In this document: positions 32,280 through 45,442 of the stretch, in pieces
How positions within the stretch are numbered: the stretch's first letter is position 1
Layout of the letters: each line of letters opens with the position of its first letter
NCBI RefSeq assembly: GCF_019139535.1
Contig: NZ_CP077073.1
Location: 633,501-697,500, forward strand
Direction: 5' to 3'
DNA length: 64,000 bases
From: Pseudomonas muyukensis
Lineage (GTDB): Bacteria > Pseudomonadota > Gammaproteobacteria > Pseudomonadales > Pseudomonadaceae
Notes under the pieces: model-generated
The model's input: only the letters and a program-made list of their open reading frames with translations
Databases searched by the model: none
Told to the model about the DNA's origin: nothing
Made by a program: the position numbers and the translations under genes

Positions 32280-33803
32280 TCAGGTCGTCAGCGTACGCAG
32301 CAGGTTCTTGTAGTCCTCGCGGATGTCCGCGTCGGATTCCTTCAATTCATTGATCTTGCGGCAGGCGTGCAGCACGGTGGTGTGGTCGCGGCCGCCAAAC
32401 ATGTCGCCGATTTCCGGCAAGCTGTGGTTGGTCAGCTCCTTGGACAACGCCATGGCCACCTGGCGCGGGCGCGCCACCGAGCGCGAACGGCGCTTGGACA
32501 GCAGATCGGCGATCTTGATCTTGTAGTACTCGGCCACAGTGCGCTGGATGTTATCCACACTGACCAGTTTGTCTTGCAGCGCCAGCAAGTCCTTGAGCGA
32601 CTCGCGGATCAGCTCGATGGTGATGTCGCGGCCCATGAAGTGCGAATGGGCGATCACCCGCTTCAGGGCGCCTTCCAGTTCACGCACGTTGGAGCGGATG
32701 CGCTGGGCAATGAAGAACGCGGCATCGTGCGGCAGCTCGACCTTGGCCTGGTCGGCCTTCTTCATCAAGATCGCCACGCGGGTTTCCAGCTCGGGCGGCT
32801 CGACTGCCACGGTCAGGCCCCAACCGAAGCGCGACTTCAGGCGTTCCTCCAGGCCTTCGATTTCCTTCGGATAGCGGTCACTGGTGAGAATCACCTGTTG
32901 GCCGCCTTCGAGCAGGGCGTTGAAGGTGTGGAAAAATTCCTCCTGGGAACGCTCCTTGCGGGCGAAGAACTGGATATCGTCGATCAGCAGCGCATCGACC
33001 GAACGGTAGAAGCGCTTGAACTCGTTGATGGCGTTTAGCTGCAAGGCTTTGACCATGTCAGCGACGAAGCGCTCCGAGTGCAGGTACACCACCTTGGCGT
33101 TGGGGTTCTTCTTCAGCAGGTGGTTACCCACAGCGTGCATCAAGTGGGTCTTACCCAGACCGACCCCGCCATAAAGGAACAGCGGGTTGTAGCCATGCTT
33201 GGGGTTGTCGGCCACCTGCCAGGCGGCGGCGCGGGCCAGCTGGTTGGACTTACCCTCGACGAAGGTTTCGAAGGTGAAGGTGCGGTTCAGGTAGCTGGTG
33301 TGCTTGAGCGCGCCCTCGACCTGCACCGTGCGCTGCTCGCTGCGCCCGCCGGTGGTCGGCGTTGGCGCAGGTTCGGCCATGCTGTCGAAACTGTCGCGAG
33401 AGGTCGGTTCTTCGACGGCCTCGGCTACCAGCGCCGGCTCGGCCACCGGCGCGCTGACCGGCTCGACCGGGCGCGCGACCTGGGCGCTCTGCTGCGCCTG
33501 TTGCGCGGCAACCGCGGCGCTGACCGGGGCATTGGGTGCGGCACGTGCCGCCGAGCTGCGGCGGCTGCCTATTAATAAGGAAAGGGCGGGGGCAATACCG
33601 CTGCCTTGTTCGCCGAGCAGCTCAAGCAAACGGCCAAGGTACTTTTCATTGACCCAATCGAGAACGAAGCGGTTGGGCGCATAGACGCGCAACTCGTCGC
33701 CTTCGGCTTCGACCTGTAGCGGACGGATCCAGGTGTTGAATTGCTGGGCAGGCAGTTCATCGCGCAGAAGCTCCACGCACTGCTGCCAAAGTTCCACTGA
33801 CAC
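32280..33803 (-). CDS. dnaA: Chromosomal replication initiator DnaA
   Basis: DnaA binds the 9-mer boxes in oriC and melts the origin. The start is the GTG at 33803 ([19 protein letters not shown]), with AGGGGA six nt before it, giving 507 residues; the longer ORF reads into oriC. Domain I is N-terminal. Domain II is a long Ala/Pro/Val-rich linker (about 90-175). Domain III has the Walker [14 protein letters not shown] and the [12 protein letters not shown] sensor region. Domain IV has the box-binding signature [15 protein letters not shown]. Its promoter overlaps a DnaA box, so autoregulation is likely. Confidence 0.99.
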   Translation of the reverse strand: MSVELWQQCVELLRDELPAQQFNTWIRPLQVEAEGDELRVYAPNRFVLDWVNEKYLGRLLELLGEQGSGIAPALSLLIGSRRSSAARAAPNAPVSAAVAAQQAQQSAQVARPVEPVSAPVAEPALVAEAVEEPTSRDSFDSMAEPAPTPTTGGRSEQRTVQVEGALKHTSYLNRTFTFETFVEGKSNQLARAAAWQVADNPKHGYNPLFLYGGVGLGKTHLMHAVGNHLLKKNPNAKVVYLHSERFVADMVKALQLNAINEFKRFYRSVDALLIDDIQFFARKERSQEEFFHTFNALLEGGQQVILTSDRYPKEIEGLEERLKSRFGWGLTVAVEPPELETRVAILMKKADQAKVELPHDAAFFIAQRIRSNVRELEGALKRVIAHSHFMGRDITIELIRESLKDLLALQDKLVSVDNIQRTVAEYYKIKIADLLSKRRSRSVARPRQVAMALSKELTNHSLPEIGDMFGGRDHTTVLHACRKINELKESDADIREDYKNLLRTLTT

Positions 33804-34290
33804 GGATATCCCCTGAGTTGAAAGCCGGATGAGGCAAAAACAAACCGCCATTGTACCGGGCACAGGGTTACTTATCCACACGTGGCGACGGCCACAGGCA
33901 GGGTAAAGACGCCAAAATCAGACGGGAATACCGTTTCAGCGTGTGAATAAGCTCTGTGGATAAACGCACCTGAGGGCTATGCACAACCCTGAGTTCAACC
34001 CTGTGGATAAATCACCTGTGGATAAACAGCCTTTTGCTGCACAGGTTGTACCCATGCCCAGCACAGTCAAAGCACCCGTTACCGACAAGGTTGTGAAACG
34101 CTGTACATAGCATGGATATTGGGCTTAGAACGGTTATCCACAGAAGGTTATCCACCTAAACTCTTTAAGATCTTCAGAAAAGCTTTTTATATGCCTCTTT
34201 GTTTTTTTCAGTAACCGGTGTGTTCCGGTGATCCAGTGCCCACTGCACGGTATTGGCCCATTCGACCTTCCATAAGGAAAGGCTGGTTGG
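33804..34290. other. oriC: Replication origin oriC1 (dnaA-rpmH intergenic region)
   Basis: Perfect DnaA boxes are at 33872-33880 (+), 33955-33963 (-), 34002-34010 (-), 34017-34025 (-) and 34134-34142 (+), with a one-mismatch box TTATCCACC at 34148-34156. An AT-rich tract (about 34157-34215, with AAAGCTTTTTAT and CTCTTTGTTTTTTT) directly follows the box cluster and is the likely unwinding element. The layout and location between dnaA and rpmH are those of characterised Pseudomonas origins. Confidence 0.93.
33850..33878 (-). promoter_or_regulatory. Candidate dnaA promoter overlapping a DnaA box
   Basis: On the minus strand, TGGATA (33878-33873) and TACAAT (33855-33850) are separated by 17 bp, about 47 bp before the dnaA start. 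The -35 hexamer lies within the perfect DnaA box at 33872-33880, so DnaA bound there would compete with RNA polymerase. Confidence 0.6.
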
Positions 34291-34293
34291 AAA

Positions 34294-34322
34294 TTGACCT
34301 ATTGCCTTGCTTTCTCTAGAAT
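34294..34322 (+). promoter_or_regulatory. Sigma-70 promoter of rpmH-rnpA
   Basis: TTGACC (34294-34299), a 17-bp spacer and TAGAAT (34317-34322) match the consensus well. Transcription would start about 55 nt before rpmH. Confidence 0.75.
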
Positions 34323-34383
34323 CGCCGATCTCTTAAAAAGGGGGCCCTTCCGGCCCGTTGTCGACCAACCCAGGTAACACGCC

Positions 34384-34518
34384 ATGAAACGTACTTTCCA
34401 ACCAAGCACCATCAAGCGCGCCCGCACCCACGGTTTCCGTGCCCGTATGGCTACCAAGAACGGCCGCGCCGTACTGTCGCGTCGTCGTGCCAAAGGCCGT
34501 AAGCGTCTGGCCATTTGA
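34384..34518 (+). CDS. rpmH: Ribosomal protein L34
   Basis: This 44-residue, very basic protein of the large ribosomal subunit reads [19 protein letters not shown] at its start and ends KGRKRLAI, the standard bacterial L34. The ORF is too short for most gene callers. It is the first gene of the conserved rpmH-rnpA-yidD-yidC cluster to the right of oriC1. Confidence 0.98.
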   Translation: MKRTFQPSTIKRARTHGFRARMATKNGRAVLSRRRAKGRKRLAI

Positions 34519-34531
34519 TTTTCCGGCACAG

Positions 34532-34936
34532 GTGGTGAGTCAGGACTTCAGTCGGGAAAAGCGACTGCTTACACCCCGGCATTTCAAAGCGGTCTTCGAC
34601 TCCCCAACCGGCAAGGTTCCAGGGAAAAACCTGCTTATCCTTGCCCGCGAGAACGGCCTCGATCACCCACGCCTCGGCCTGGTAATCGGCAAGAAGAGCG
34701 TCAAGCTCGCCGTTCAACGCAATCGCCTGAAACGCCTGATGCGCGATTCGTTCCGCCTGAACCAGCAGTTGTTGGCTGGTCTGGATATCGTGATCGTCGC
34801 GCGCAAGGGGTTGGGCGAAGTGGAAAACCCAGAATTGCACCAACACTTTGGCAAGCTCTGGAAGCGACTGGTTCGCAGTCGGCCCTCTCCAGCGGTCAAT
34901 GCCGATACCGCAGGGGTAGACAGTCACGATGCGTAA
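34532..34936 (+). CDS. rnpA: Ribonuclease P protein component
   Basis: RnpA is the basic protein cofactor of RNase P, which matures tRNA 5' ends. The GTG at 34532 ([18 protein letters not shown]) gives 134 residues; the second GTG directly after is an alternative start. The RNR signature appears as [15 protein letters not shown]. The ORF continues upstream through rpmH in another frame and is not used. It lies 13 bp after rpmH and overlaps yidD by 8 bp. Confidence 0.96.
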   Translation: MVSQDFSREKRLLTPRHFKAVFDSPTGKVPGKNLLILARENGLDHPRLGLVIGKKSVKLAVQRNRLKRLMRDSFRLNQQLLAGLDIVIVARKGLGEVENPELHQHFGKLWKRLVRSRPSPAVNADTAGVDSHDA

Positions 34937-35174
34937 ACTGGCACTCGTTCCGATCCAGTTTTATCGTTACGCCATCAGTCCACTGATGGCCAGTCACTGT
35001 CGTTTCTATCCCAGCTGTTCCTGTTACGCCTATGAAGCCATCGAAAATCATGGCCTCTTGCGTGGTGGGTGGCTGGCCGTTCGTCGCCTGGGGCGTTGTC
35101 ATCCGTGGAACGACGGCGGTTTCGATCCCGTTCCACCAGCTCCTTCCTCCCGAACTTCTTCGATAGCCGAGTAA
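34929..35174 (+). CDS. yidD: Membrane protein insertion efficiency factor YidD
   Basis: An 81-residue membrane-associated protein that assists YidC-dependent insertion. It carries the characteristic Cys-containing block [15 protein letters not shown], then [15 protein letters not shown] and GGFDPVPP. The start overlaps the end of rnpA, and yidC starts 2 bp after its stop, so the three genes are tightly coupled. Confidence 0.96.
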   Translation: MRKLALVPIQFYRYAISPLMASHCRFYPSCSCYAYEAIENHGLLRGGWLAVRRLGRCHPWNDGGFDPVPPAPSSRTSSIAE

Positions 35175-35176
35175 TC

Positions 35177-36862
35177 ATGGATATTAAACGCACGATCCTG
35201 ATCGTCGCCCTGGCAATCGTGTCCTATGTCATGGTCCTCAAGTGGAACCAGGACTATGGCCAGGCTGCCCTGCCGACTCAGCATGCTGCCGCCAGCAATG
35301 CCACTGCGTCCCTGCCGGACAGCGTGCCCGCCAGCAACAACGGCGCCAACGCCGATTTGCCGAGCGTCGATGCCCAAGCCGGCAACACTGGCGTGGCGCC
35401 AGCGCCCGTTGCGGTCAGCAAGGACCTGATCCAGGTCAAGACCGATGTCCTGAACCTGGCTATCGACCCGGTTGGCGGCGATATCGTCCAGCTGACCCTG
35501 CCTAAGTACCCACGCCGTCAGGACCATCCTGAAATTCCGTTCCAGTTGTTCGACAACGGCGGCGAGCGTGTCTACCTGGCCCAGAGCGGCCTGATCGGCA
35601 GCAATGGCCCGGACCGCGCCAGCGGCCGTCCGTTGTATGCCACCGAACAGAAGAGCTACCAGCTGGCCGACGGCCAAAACCAACTGGTGGTCGACCTGAA
35701 GTTCAGCGAAAACGGCATCAACTACATCAAGCGCTTCAGCCTCAAGCGCGGCGAGTACGACCTGACCGTCAGCTACCTGATCGACAACCAGAGCGCCCAG
35801 GCCTGGAGCGGCAACATGTTTGCCCAGCTCAAGCGTGACGCCAGCTCCGATCCGTCGTCGAGCACCGCCACCGGCACTGCCACTTACCTGGGCGCGGCCC
35901 TGTGGACAGCTTCCGAGCCGTACAAGAAAGTGTCGATGAAGGACATGGACAAGGGCGGTTTGCAAGAAAATGTGTCCGGCGGCTGGGTCGCCTGGCTGCA
36001 GCACTACTTCGTCACCGCCTGGATCCCGAGCAAGTCGGACAACAACGCCGTCCAGACCCGCAAGGACAGCCAGGGCAACTACATCATCGGCTACACCGGC
36101 CCGGCCCTGAACGTGCCAGCCGGCGGCAAGGTCGAAACCAGCGCCATGCTGTATGCCGGCCCGAAGATTCAGTCCAAGCTCAAGGAGTTGTCCCCAGGCC
36201 TGGAGCTGACCGTCGACTACGGCTTCCTGTGGTTCATCGCCCAGCCGATCTTCTGGCTGCTGCAACATATCCACAGCCTGCTGGGTAACTGGGGCTGGTC
36301 GATCATTGTCCTGACCATGCTGATCAAGGGCCTGTTCTTCCCGCTCTCTGCCGCCAGCTACCGCTCGATGGCGCGCATGCGTGCCGTGGCGCCGAAACTG
36401 GCCCAGCTCAAGGAACGCTTCGGTGACGATCGCCAGAAGATGTCCCAGGCGATGATGGAGCTGTACAAGAAAGAGAAGATCAACCCGCTGGGCGGCTGCC
36501 TGCCGATCCTGGTACAGATGCCGGTGTTCCTGGCCCTGTACTGGGTACTGCTGGAAAGCGTAGAGATGCGCCAGGCCCCATGGATGCTGTGGATCACCGA
36601 CCTGTCGATCAAGGATCCGTTCTTCATCCTGCCGATCATCATGGGCGCCACCATGTTCATCCAGCAGCGCCTGAACCCGACGCCGCCGGATCCGATGCAG
36701 GCGAAGGTCATGAAAATGATGCCGATCATCTTCACCTTCTTCTTCCTGTGGTTCCCGGCTGGCCTGGTGCTGTACTGGGTTGTGAACAACTGCCTGTCGA
36801 TCGCGCAGCAGTGGTACATCACCCGTAGCATCGAAGCGGCGACCAAGAAAGCTGCCGCTTGA
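35177..36862 (+). CDS. yidC: Membrane protein insertase YidC
   Basis: YidC inserts inner-membrane proteins such as the F0 subunits encoded further right. The start is the ATG at 35177 (MDIKRTILIVALAIVSYVMV), giving 561 residues. It has an N-terminal membrane anchor, a large periplasmic domain (about 30-340) and the conserved C-terminal five-helix core from about residue 360 (WGWSIIVLTMLIKGLFFPLS, and GGCLPILVQMPVFLALYW with its hydrophilic-groove Arg upstream). It is followed by a strong bidirectional terminator. Confidence 0.98.
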   Translation: MDIKRTILIVALAIVSYVMVLKWNQDYGQAALPTQHAAASNATASLPDSVPASNNGANADLPSVDAQAGNTGVAPAPVAVSKDLIQVKTDVLNLAIDPVGGDIVQLTLPKYPRRQDHPEIPFQLFDNGGERVYLAQSGLIGSNGPDRASGRPLYATEQKSYQLADGQNQLVVDLKFSENGINYIKRFSLKRGEYDLTVSYLIDNQSAQAWSGNMFAQLKRDASSDPSSSTATGTATYLGAALWTASEPYKKVSMKDMDKGGLQENVSGGWVAWLQHYFVTAWIPSKSDNNAVQTRKDSQGNYIIGYTGPALNVPAGGKVETSAMLYAGPKIQSKLKELSPGLELTVDYGFLWFIAQPIFWLLQHIHSLLGNWGWSIIVLTMLIKGLFFPLSAASYRSMARMRAVAPKLAQLKERFGDDRQKMSQAMMELYKKEKINPLGGCLPILVQMPVFLALYWVLLESVEMRQAPWMLWITDLSIKDPFFILPIIMGATMFIQQRLNPTPPDPMQAKVMKMMPIIFTFFFLWFPAGLVLYWVVNNCLSIAQQWYITRSIEAATKKAAA

Positions 36863-36887
36863 CGGGCGACCCGGTTTGCCTGTGAAT

Positions 36888-36914
36888 AAAAACGCCCCCT
36901 AGTGGGGCGTTTTT
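36888..36914. terminator. Rho-independent terminator after yidC
   Basis: AAAAACGCCCC-CTAGT-GGGGCGTTTTT is a strong symmetrical hairpin 25 bp after yidC and 35 bp before mnmE. mnmE therefore depends on read-through or on a promoter near the hairpin. Confidence 0.85.
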
Positions 36915-36949
36915 GCTATCTGACGAATTCGTTGTAGAGGCTTTCGAGC

Positions 36950-38320
36950 ATGAACACTGTGCGTGAAACCATTGCCGCCATCGCCACCGCCCAAGGCCGT
37001 GGCGGGGTCGGTATCGTTCGCTTGTCCGGGCCATTGGCGACCCAGGCCGGGCTGGCCATCACCGGCCGCACCTTGACCCCGCGGCATGCCCACTACGGGC
37101 CGTTGCGCGACGCCGATGGCCTGGTCCTGGACGAAGGCATCGCGCTGTTCTTCCCCGGACCCAACTCCTTTACCGGCGAAGACGTGCTGGAACTGCAGGG
37201 CCACGGCGGCCCGGTGGTGATGGACATGCTGCTGCAGCGTTGCCTGCAGCTGGGTTGCCGCTTGGCGCGCCCTGGCGAGTTCAGCGAGCGGGCGTTTCTC
37301 AACGACAAGCTCGACCTGGCCCAGGCCGAAGCCATCGCCGACCTGATCGAAGCCAGCTCCACCCAGGCCGCGCGCAATGCCCTGCGCTCGTTGCAAGGCG
37401 CGTTCTCCAAGCGTGTGCACAGCCTGACCGAGGCGCTGATTGCCCTGCGCATCTACGTCGAGGCGGCCATCGACTTCCCCGAGGAGGAAATCGACTTCCT
37501 CGCCGACGGCCATGTGCTGCGCATGCTCGATGAGGTGCGCGACGAACTGTCCAGCGTGCAGCGCGAGGCCGGGCAAGGCGCCTTGCTGCGTGACGGCATG
37601 ACCGTGGTCATCGCCGGGCGGCCGAATGCCGGCAAGTCGAGCTTGCTCAACCAGTTGGCTGGGCGTGAGGCGGCAATCGTCACCGACATCGCCGGCACTA
37701 CCCGGGACATCCTCCGCGAACATATCCACATCGACGGCATGCCGCTGCACGTGGTCGACACCGCAGGGCTGCGCGATACCGACGACCATGTGGAAAAGAT
37801 CGGTGTCGAACGCGCCCTCAAAGCCATCGGCGAGGCCGATCGGGTGCTGTTGGTGGTGGATTCCACCGCGCCAGAAGCCAGCGATCCGTTCGCCCTGTGG
37901 CCGGAATTTCTCGACCAGCGCCCGGACCTGGCCAAGGTCACGCTGATTCGTAACAAGGCTGACCTCAGCGGCGAGCGGGTGGGGATGGAGCAGAGCGACG
38001 ACGGTCACGTGACCATTACCCTGAGTGCCCGCGACAGCGACATGGGCCTGGAACTGCTGCGCGATCACCTCAAGGCCTGCATGGGCTATGAACAGACCGC
38101 CGAAAGCAGTTTCAGCGCCCGCCGCCGGCACCTGGAAGCACTGCGCCAGGCCTGTGAGCACCTCGAGCATGGTCGCGCGCAGTTGACCCTGGCGGGCGCC
38201 GGCGAGCTATTGGCAGAGGATCTGCGCCAGGCACAGCAGGCGCTGGGGGAGATCACCGGGGCGTTCAGCTCGGATGACCTGCTGGGGCGGATCTTCTCGA
38301 GTTTTTGTATCGGCAAGTAA
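36950..38320 (+). CDS. mnmE: tRNA modification GTPase MnmE (TrmE)
   Basis: MnmE works with MnmG to add the carboxymethylaminomethyl group to U34 of certain tRNAs. The 456 residues comprise an N-terminal folate-binding domain ([21 protein letters not shown]), a helical domain, and an inserted G domain with P-loop GRPNAGKSS (about 223-231), the DIAGTTRD switch and NKADL. The protein ends with the conserved FCIGK containing the functional Cys. mnmG lies downstream but is separated from it by oriC2. Confidence 0.98.
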   Translation: MNTVRETIAAIATAQGRGGVGIVRLSGPLATQAGLAITGRTLTPRHAHYGPLRDADGLVLDEGIALFFPGPNSFTGEDVLELQGHGGPVVMDMLLQRCLQLGCRLARPGEFSERAFLNDKLDLAQAEAIADLIEASSTQAARNALRSLQGAFSKRVHSLTEALIALRIYVEAAIDFPEEEIDFLADGHVLRMLDEVRDELSSVQREAGQGALLRDGMTVVIAGRPNAGKSSLLNQLAGREAAIVTDIAGTTRDILREHIHIDGMPLHVVDTAGLRDTDDHVEKIGVERALKAIGEADRVLLVVDSTAPEASDPFALWPEFLDQRPDLAKVTLIRNKADLSGERVGMEQSDDGHVTITLSARDSDMGLELLRDHLKACMGYEQTAESSFSARRRHLEALRQACEHLEHGRAQLTLAGAGELLAEDLRQAQQALGEITGAFSSDDLLGRIFSSFCIGK

Positions 38321-38345
38321 TCCACAATTTGCGAGAGAACCAAGG

Positions 38346-38372
38346 CCGCTCCTTCAGGAGCGGTTTTTTTTT
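38346..38372 (+). terminator. Rho-independent terminator after mnmE
   Basis: CCGCTCC-TTCA-GGAGCGG followed by nine T. The preceding AAGG and the GGAGCGG word resemble a REP half, so the terminator may be REP-derived. Confidence 0.85.
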
Positions 38373-38772
38373 GCCTGTGATTCGCTCATGCAGGGGACTG
38401 CTTGCCTTGTGAACTCCATCAACAGAGGCAATTTGATGCGTATAAGCTCTGTGGAAAACTCGCCTTCAGCTCCGTTGATAACCAGGCTTTTTTTCTGAGG
38501 ACAACCCCGCCTGTTGATAACCATTACTTTCATCCACAGCTTACACGCGGTTATCCAGACCCCTCAGGCCTAGTGGGACACAGGGTTATGAAACCTTGCA
38601 GGCACCACCATTATTGGGCTTCAAGCAGTTATCCACATGGGGATAGGTGCCTAAGAATAAACATAAAAACAAAGCTTTTTTAAATTTTTCCTCTTTGTTT
38701 TCTTTTACCTGCCATTCATCCACAGCCTGGTCAAATTTTGTTCAGAAGGTTTATCGAAGGGGACTAAGCCCC
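38373..38772. other. Second DnaA-box cluster and AT-rich tract (oriC2)
   Basis: The region holds a perfect DnaA box (38629-38637) and several one-mismatch boxes: TGTGGAAAA 38450, TGTTGATAA 38512, TCATCCACA 38530 and 38716, and TTATCCAGA 38551. An AT-rich tract follows (about 38652-38708, AAAGCTTTTTTAAATTTTTC). Sequence blocks match oriC1 in the same order and spacing. A second autonomously replicating segment upstream of mnmG (gidA) is known from pseudomonads. No protein gene is seen in the 501-bp gap. Confidence 0.78.
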
Positions 38773-38778
38773 TATACT
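38750..38778 (+). promoter_or_regulatory. Candidate mnmG promoter with GGGG/CCCC inverted repeat
   Basis: TATACT (38773-38778) is a good -10; the -35 (TTTATC) is weak. AAGGGG-ACTAAG-CCCC directly abuts the -10, a feature shared with the atp promoter at 43102-43130. Confidence 0.55.
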
Positions 38779-38821
38779 GGTCCGCTTCCCTTCTCTATTC
38801 GCAAAAACAGGCACGAGGTGC

Positions 38822-40713
<1,892 letters not shown>

Positions 40714-40717
<4 letters not shown>

Positions 40718-41364
40718 GTTCCCTGGTCACCCCGCAACACGCCGAAGAGTTGTCCACAGGTGCGCGCCAGCTCGGTGTCGAGCTGAGCGCGCAGCAGCAC
40801 GAACTGCTGCTGGGCTACCTGGCCCTGTTGATCAAATGGAACAAGGCCTACAACCTGACCGCGGTGCGCGACCCGAACGAAATGGTTTCGCGCCATCTGC
40901 TCGACAGCCTCAGCGTCATGCCGTTTATCCACAACGACACCCAGCGCTGGCTGGATGTCGGCAGTGGCGGCGGCATGCCGGGCATCCCGCTGGCCATCCT
41001 GCACCCGCACAAGCAGGTGACGGTGCTCGACAGCAACGGCAAGAAGACCCGCTTCCTCACCCAGGTGAAGATGGAGCTGAAACTGGACAACCTGACGGTT
41101 ATCCACAGCCGGGTGGAAGAGGTCCAGCCCGAGCAGCCGTTCTGCGGGATCATCTCCCGGGCCTTCAGCAGCATGGAGAATTTCACCAACTGGACCCGCC
41201 ACCTGGGTGACGCCCGCACGCAATGGCTTGCAATGAAGGGGCTGCATCCTGCCGATGAACTGGTAGCATTGCCCGCAGACTTCACAGTGGAAAGCGAGCA
41301 GGCCCTGACCGTTCCAGGTTGCCAGGGCCAGCGCCATCTGCTGATACTGCGCCGCAAGGCATGA
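40714..41364 (+). CDS. rsmG: 16S rRNA m7G527 methyltransferase
   Basis: RsmG (GidB) methylates G527 of 16S rRNA. It is 216 residues from the TTG at 40714, which overlaps the mnmG stop. The SAM loop is [16 protein letters not shown], preceded by the [20 protein letters not shown] block and followed by [14 protein letters not shown]. Two perfect DnaA-box words lie within it (40925-40933 and 41099-41107). Confidence 0.97.
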
Positions 41365-41382
41365 CTGGGAACACACGCAACA

Positions 41383-42174
41383 ATGGCTAAGGTATTCGCA
41401 ATCGCGAACCAGAAGGGTGGTGTGGGCAAGACCACCACCTGCATCAATCTCGCCGCATCGCTGGCCGCGACCAAGCGTCGCGTGCTGCTGATCGACCTCG
41501 ATCCACAGGGCAACGCCACCATGGGCAGCGGTGTGGATAAACACGAGCTCGAGCATTCGGTGTACGACCTGCTGATCGGGGAATGCGACCTGGCCCAGGC
41601 CATGCACTATTCCGAGCATGGCGGCTTCCAGCTGCTGCCGGCCAACCGCGACCTCACCGCCGCCGAGGTGGTGCTGCTCGAGATGCAGATGAAGGAGAGC
41701 CGCCTGCGCAACGCGCTGGCGCCGATCCGCGAGAACTACGACTACATCCTCATCGATTGCCCGCCGTCGCTGTCGATGCTGACGCTCAACGCCCTGGTCG
41801 CCTCCGATGGCGTGATCATCCCCATGCAGTGCGAGTACTACGCGCTGGAAGGCTTGAGCGACCTTGTGGATAACATCAAGCGCATCGCCGCCCGGTTGAA
41901 CCCGGCGCTGAAGATCGAGGGCCTGCTGCGGACCATGTACGACCCGCGCCTGAGCCTGAACAACGATGTTTCGGCGCAGCTCAAGGAGCACTTCGGCGAC
42001 CAGCTGTACGACACGGTGATCCCGCGCAACATCCGCCTGGCCGAGGCGCCGAGCTTCGGCATGCCGGCACTGGCCTACGACAAGCAGTCCCGCGGCGCCC
42101 TGGCCTACCTGGCCCTGGCCGGGGAACTGGTACGCCGCCAGCGCCGTCCATCACGCACTGCACAAACAACTTAA
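41383..42174 (+). CDS. parA: Chromosome partitioning ATPase ParA (Soj)
   Basis: ParA is the deviant Walker-type ATPase that moves ParB-parS complexes after replication. It is 263 residues, lacking the long N-terminal DNA-binding extension of plasmid ParA. The P-loop is QKGGVGKTTT near residue 10; LLIDLDPQGNAT and YILIDCPPSLSMLT are the other ATPase motifs. It lies 18 bp after rsmG and 9 bp before parB. Two DnaA-box words are inside the gene. Confidence 0.98.
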   Translation: MAKVFAIANQKGGVGKTTTCINLAASLAATKRRVLLIDLDPQGNATMGSGVDKHELEHSVYDLLIGECDLAQAMHYSEHGGFQLLPANRDLTAAEVVLLEMQMKESRLRNALAPIRENYDYILIDCPPSLSMLTLNALVASDGVIIPMQCEYYALEGLSDLVDNIKRIAARLNPALKIEGLLRTMYDPRLSLNNDVSAQLKEHFGDQLYDTVIPRNIRLAEAPSFGMPALAYDKQSRGALAYLALAGELVRRQRRPSRTAQTT

Positions 42175-42183
42175 GGAATCCGC

Positions 42184-43056
42184 ATGGCCATCAAGAAACG
42201 CGGTCTCGGACGTGGGTTGGATGCACTGCTCAGTGGTCCTTCCGTCAGCGCGCTGGAAGCGCAGGCTGTCAAGATCGACCAGAAGGAACTGCAACAGCTG
42301 CCGGTCGAGCTGATCCAGCGCGGCAAGTACCAGCCGCGTCGGGACATGGACCCCGAGGCGCTCGAGGAACTGGCGCACTCGATCCGTCTGCACGGCGTCA
42401 TGCAACCGATCGTGGTCCGCCCGATCGGCGACAACCGCTACGAGATCATCGCCGGTGAGCGGCGCTGGCGCGCCACCCAGCAGGCCGGGCTGGACACCGT
42501 CCCGGCCATGGTCCGCGAAGTGCCCGACGAAGCCGCCATCGCCATGGCGCTGATCGAGAACATCCAGCGCGAGGACCTCAACCCGCTGGAAGAAGCCCTG
42601 GCCTTGCAGCGCCTGCAGCAAGAGTTCGAGCTGACCCAGCAGCAAGTGGCCGATGCCGTCGGCAAGTCGCGGGTGACCGTGGCCAACTTGCTGCGCCTGA
42701 TTTCGCTGCCCGAGGCGATCAAGACCATGCTCGCCCACGGCGACCTGGAGATGGGCCACGCCCGCGCCTTGCTCGGCCTTGGGGAAGATCGCCAGGAAGA
42801 AGGGGCGCGTCATGTTGTCGCACGCGGCCTCACCGTGCGCCAGACCGAGGCACTGGTGCGCCAGTGGCTCAACGGCAAACCTGAGCCGGTCGAATCGAGC
42901 AAACCTGATCCGGACATCGCGCGTCTCGAGCAGCGTCTGGCAGAGCGCCTGGGCTCCGCGGTGCAAATCCGCCATGGCAACAAGGGCAAGGGCCAGTTGG
43001 TTATCCGCTATAACTCGCTCGACGAGTTGCAAGGCGTGCTTGCTCACATCCGCTGA
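42184..43056 (+). CDS. parB: Chromosome partitioning protein ParB (Spo0J)
   Basis: ParB is the parS-binding CTPase clamp. It is 290 residues: an N-terminal ParB/Srx-like domain with IQRGKYQPRRDMD and the CTP-binding block AGERRWRATQQAG (the GERRxRA motif), a central helix-turn-helix (LTQQQVADAVGKSRVTVANLLRL), and a C-terminal dimerisation domain. No parS lies next to it; the nearest in this window are in recF, 11.5 kb away. Confidence 0.98.
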   Translation: MAIKKRGLGRGLDALLSGPSVSALEAQAVKIDQKELQQLPVELIQRGKYQPRRDMDPEALEELAHSIRLHGVMQPIVVRPIGDNRYEIIAGERRWRATQQAGLDTVPAMVREVPDEAAIAMALIENIQREDLNPLEEALALQRLQQEFELTQQQVADAVGKSRVTVANLLRLISLPEAIKTMLAHGDLEMGHARALLGLGEDRQEEGARHVVARGLTVRQTEALVRQWLNGKPEPVESSKPDPDIARLEQRLAERLGSAVQIRHGNKGKGQLVIRYNSLDELQGVLAHIR

Positions 43057-43101
43057 AACAATTCCCGTTGTAGCGCGCAGTCGGAAATCACTACCGAAGA
43101 G

Positions 43102-43130
43102 TTGAATAGGGGTTAATCCACCCCTATACT
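43102..43130 (+). promoter_or_regulatory. Sigma-70 promoter of the atp operon
   Basis: TTGAAT (43102-43107), a 17-bp spacer and TATACT (43125-43130) form a good promoter about 70 bp before atpI. The spacer holds the inverted repeat AGGGG-TTAATCCA-CCCCT abutting the -10. Confidence 0.75.
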
Positions 43131-43205
43131 CTGCGCGCATTTTGTCGGCACAAATTATGCCAAGTCATTGCTGACGAGGCGGTCGACTTTCGAGGAGCAG
43201 TTGTG

Positions 43206-44499
<1,294 letters not shown>

Positions 44500-44517
44500 G
44501 ACCGCCTGGCGTGTCTG

Positions 44518-44548
44518 ATAGCCTTCCCCGCCGGTTTGGGGGGAGGGC
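44518..44548 (+). other. GC-rich hairpin between atpB and atpE
   Basis: AGCCTTCCCC and GGGGGAGGGCTT can pair around CGCCGGTTTG. There is no T-run, so an RNA-processing or stability role for the atpE message is more likely than termination. Confidence 0.6.
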
Positions 44549-44599
44549 TTAAAAAGTCCGCAAGGGCATGCTGTACCAAACGATTTGTTTTACCGCTTC

Positions 44600-44901
<302 letters not shown>

Positions 44902-44959
44902 TCACTCGTTTTTTACGAGTTGATTGCTGTGATGAACAAAGACCGAGCGAGGTGTTGGC

Positions 44960-45430
44960 GTGAACATTAATGCAACCCTGATTGGCCAATCCGTTGCTTT
45001 CCTGATTTTTGTACTCTTCTGCATGAAGTACGTATGGCCTCCGGTCATCACTGCTCTGCAAGAGCGTCAAAAGAAGATTGCCGACGGCTTGGACGCTGCC
45101 AACCGCGCAGCTCGCGACCTGGAGCTGGCCCAAGAGAAAGCGGGTCAGCAACTGCGTGAAGCGAAGGCACAGGCAGCCGAAATCATTGAGCAAAGCAAGA
45201 AACGCGCTGCTCAGCTTGTCGAGGAAGCCCGTGAACAGGCCCGCGTCGAAGCTGACCGTGTGAAGGCTCAGGCTCAAGCCGAGATCGAACAGGAACTGAA
45301 CAGCGTCAAAGACGCCCTGCGTGCCCAAGTGGGTGCCCTGGCCGTTGGCGGTGCTGAAAAGATCCTTGGCGCCACAATCGATCAAAACGCGCATGCGGAG
45401 CTGGTTAACAAACTGGCCGCTGAAATTTAA
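44960..45430 (+). CDS. atpF: ATP synthase F0 subunit b
   Basis: Subunit b is the peripheral stalk. It is 156 residues from the GTG at 44960 ([20 protein letters not shown]), with GAGG before it. One N-terminal membrane helix is followed by a long charged coiled coil (about 35-130) rich in Ala, Glu, Lys and Gln. It is followed by atpH after 12 bp. Confidence 0.98.
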   Translation: MNINATLIGQSVAFLIFVLFCMKYVWPPVITALQERQKKIADGLDAANRAARDLELAQEKAGQQLREAKAQAAEIIEQSKKRAAQLVEEAREQARVEADRVKAQAQAEIEQELNSVKDALRAQVGALAVGGAEKILGATIDQNAHAELVNKLAAEI

Positions 45431-45442
45431 GCGAGGGCGATC

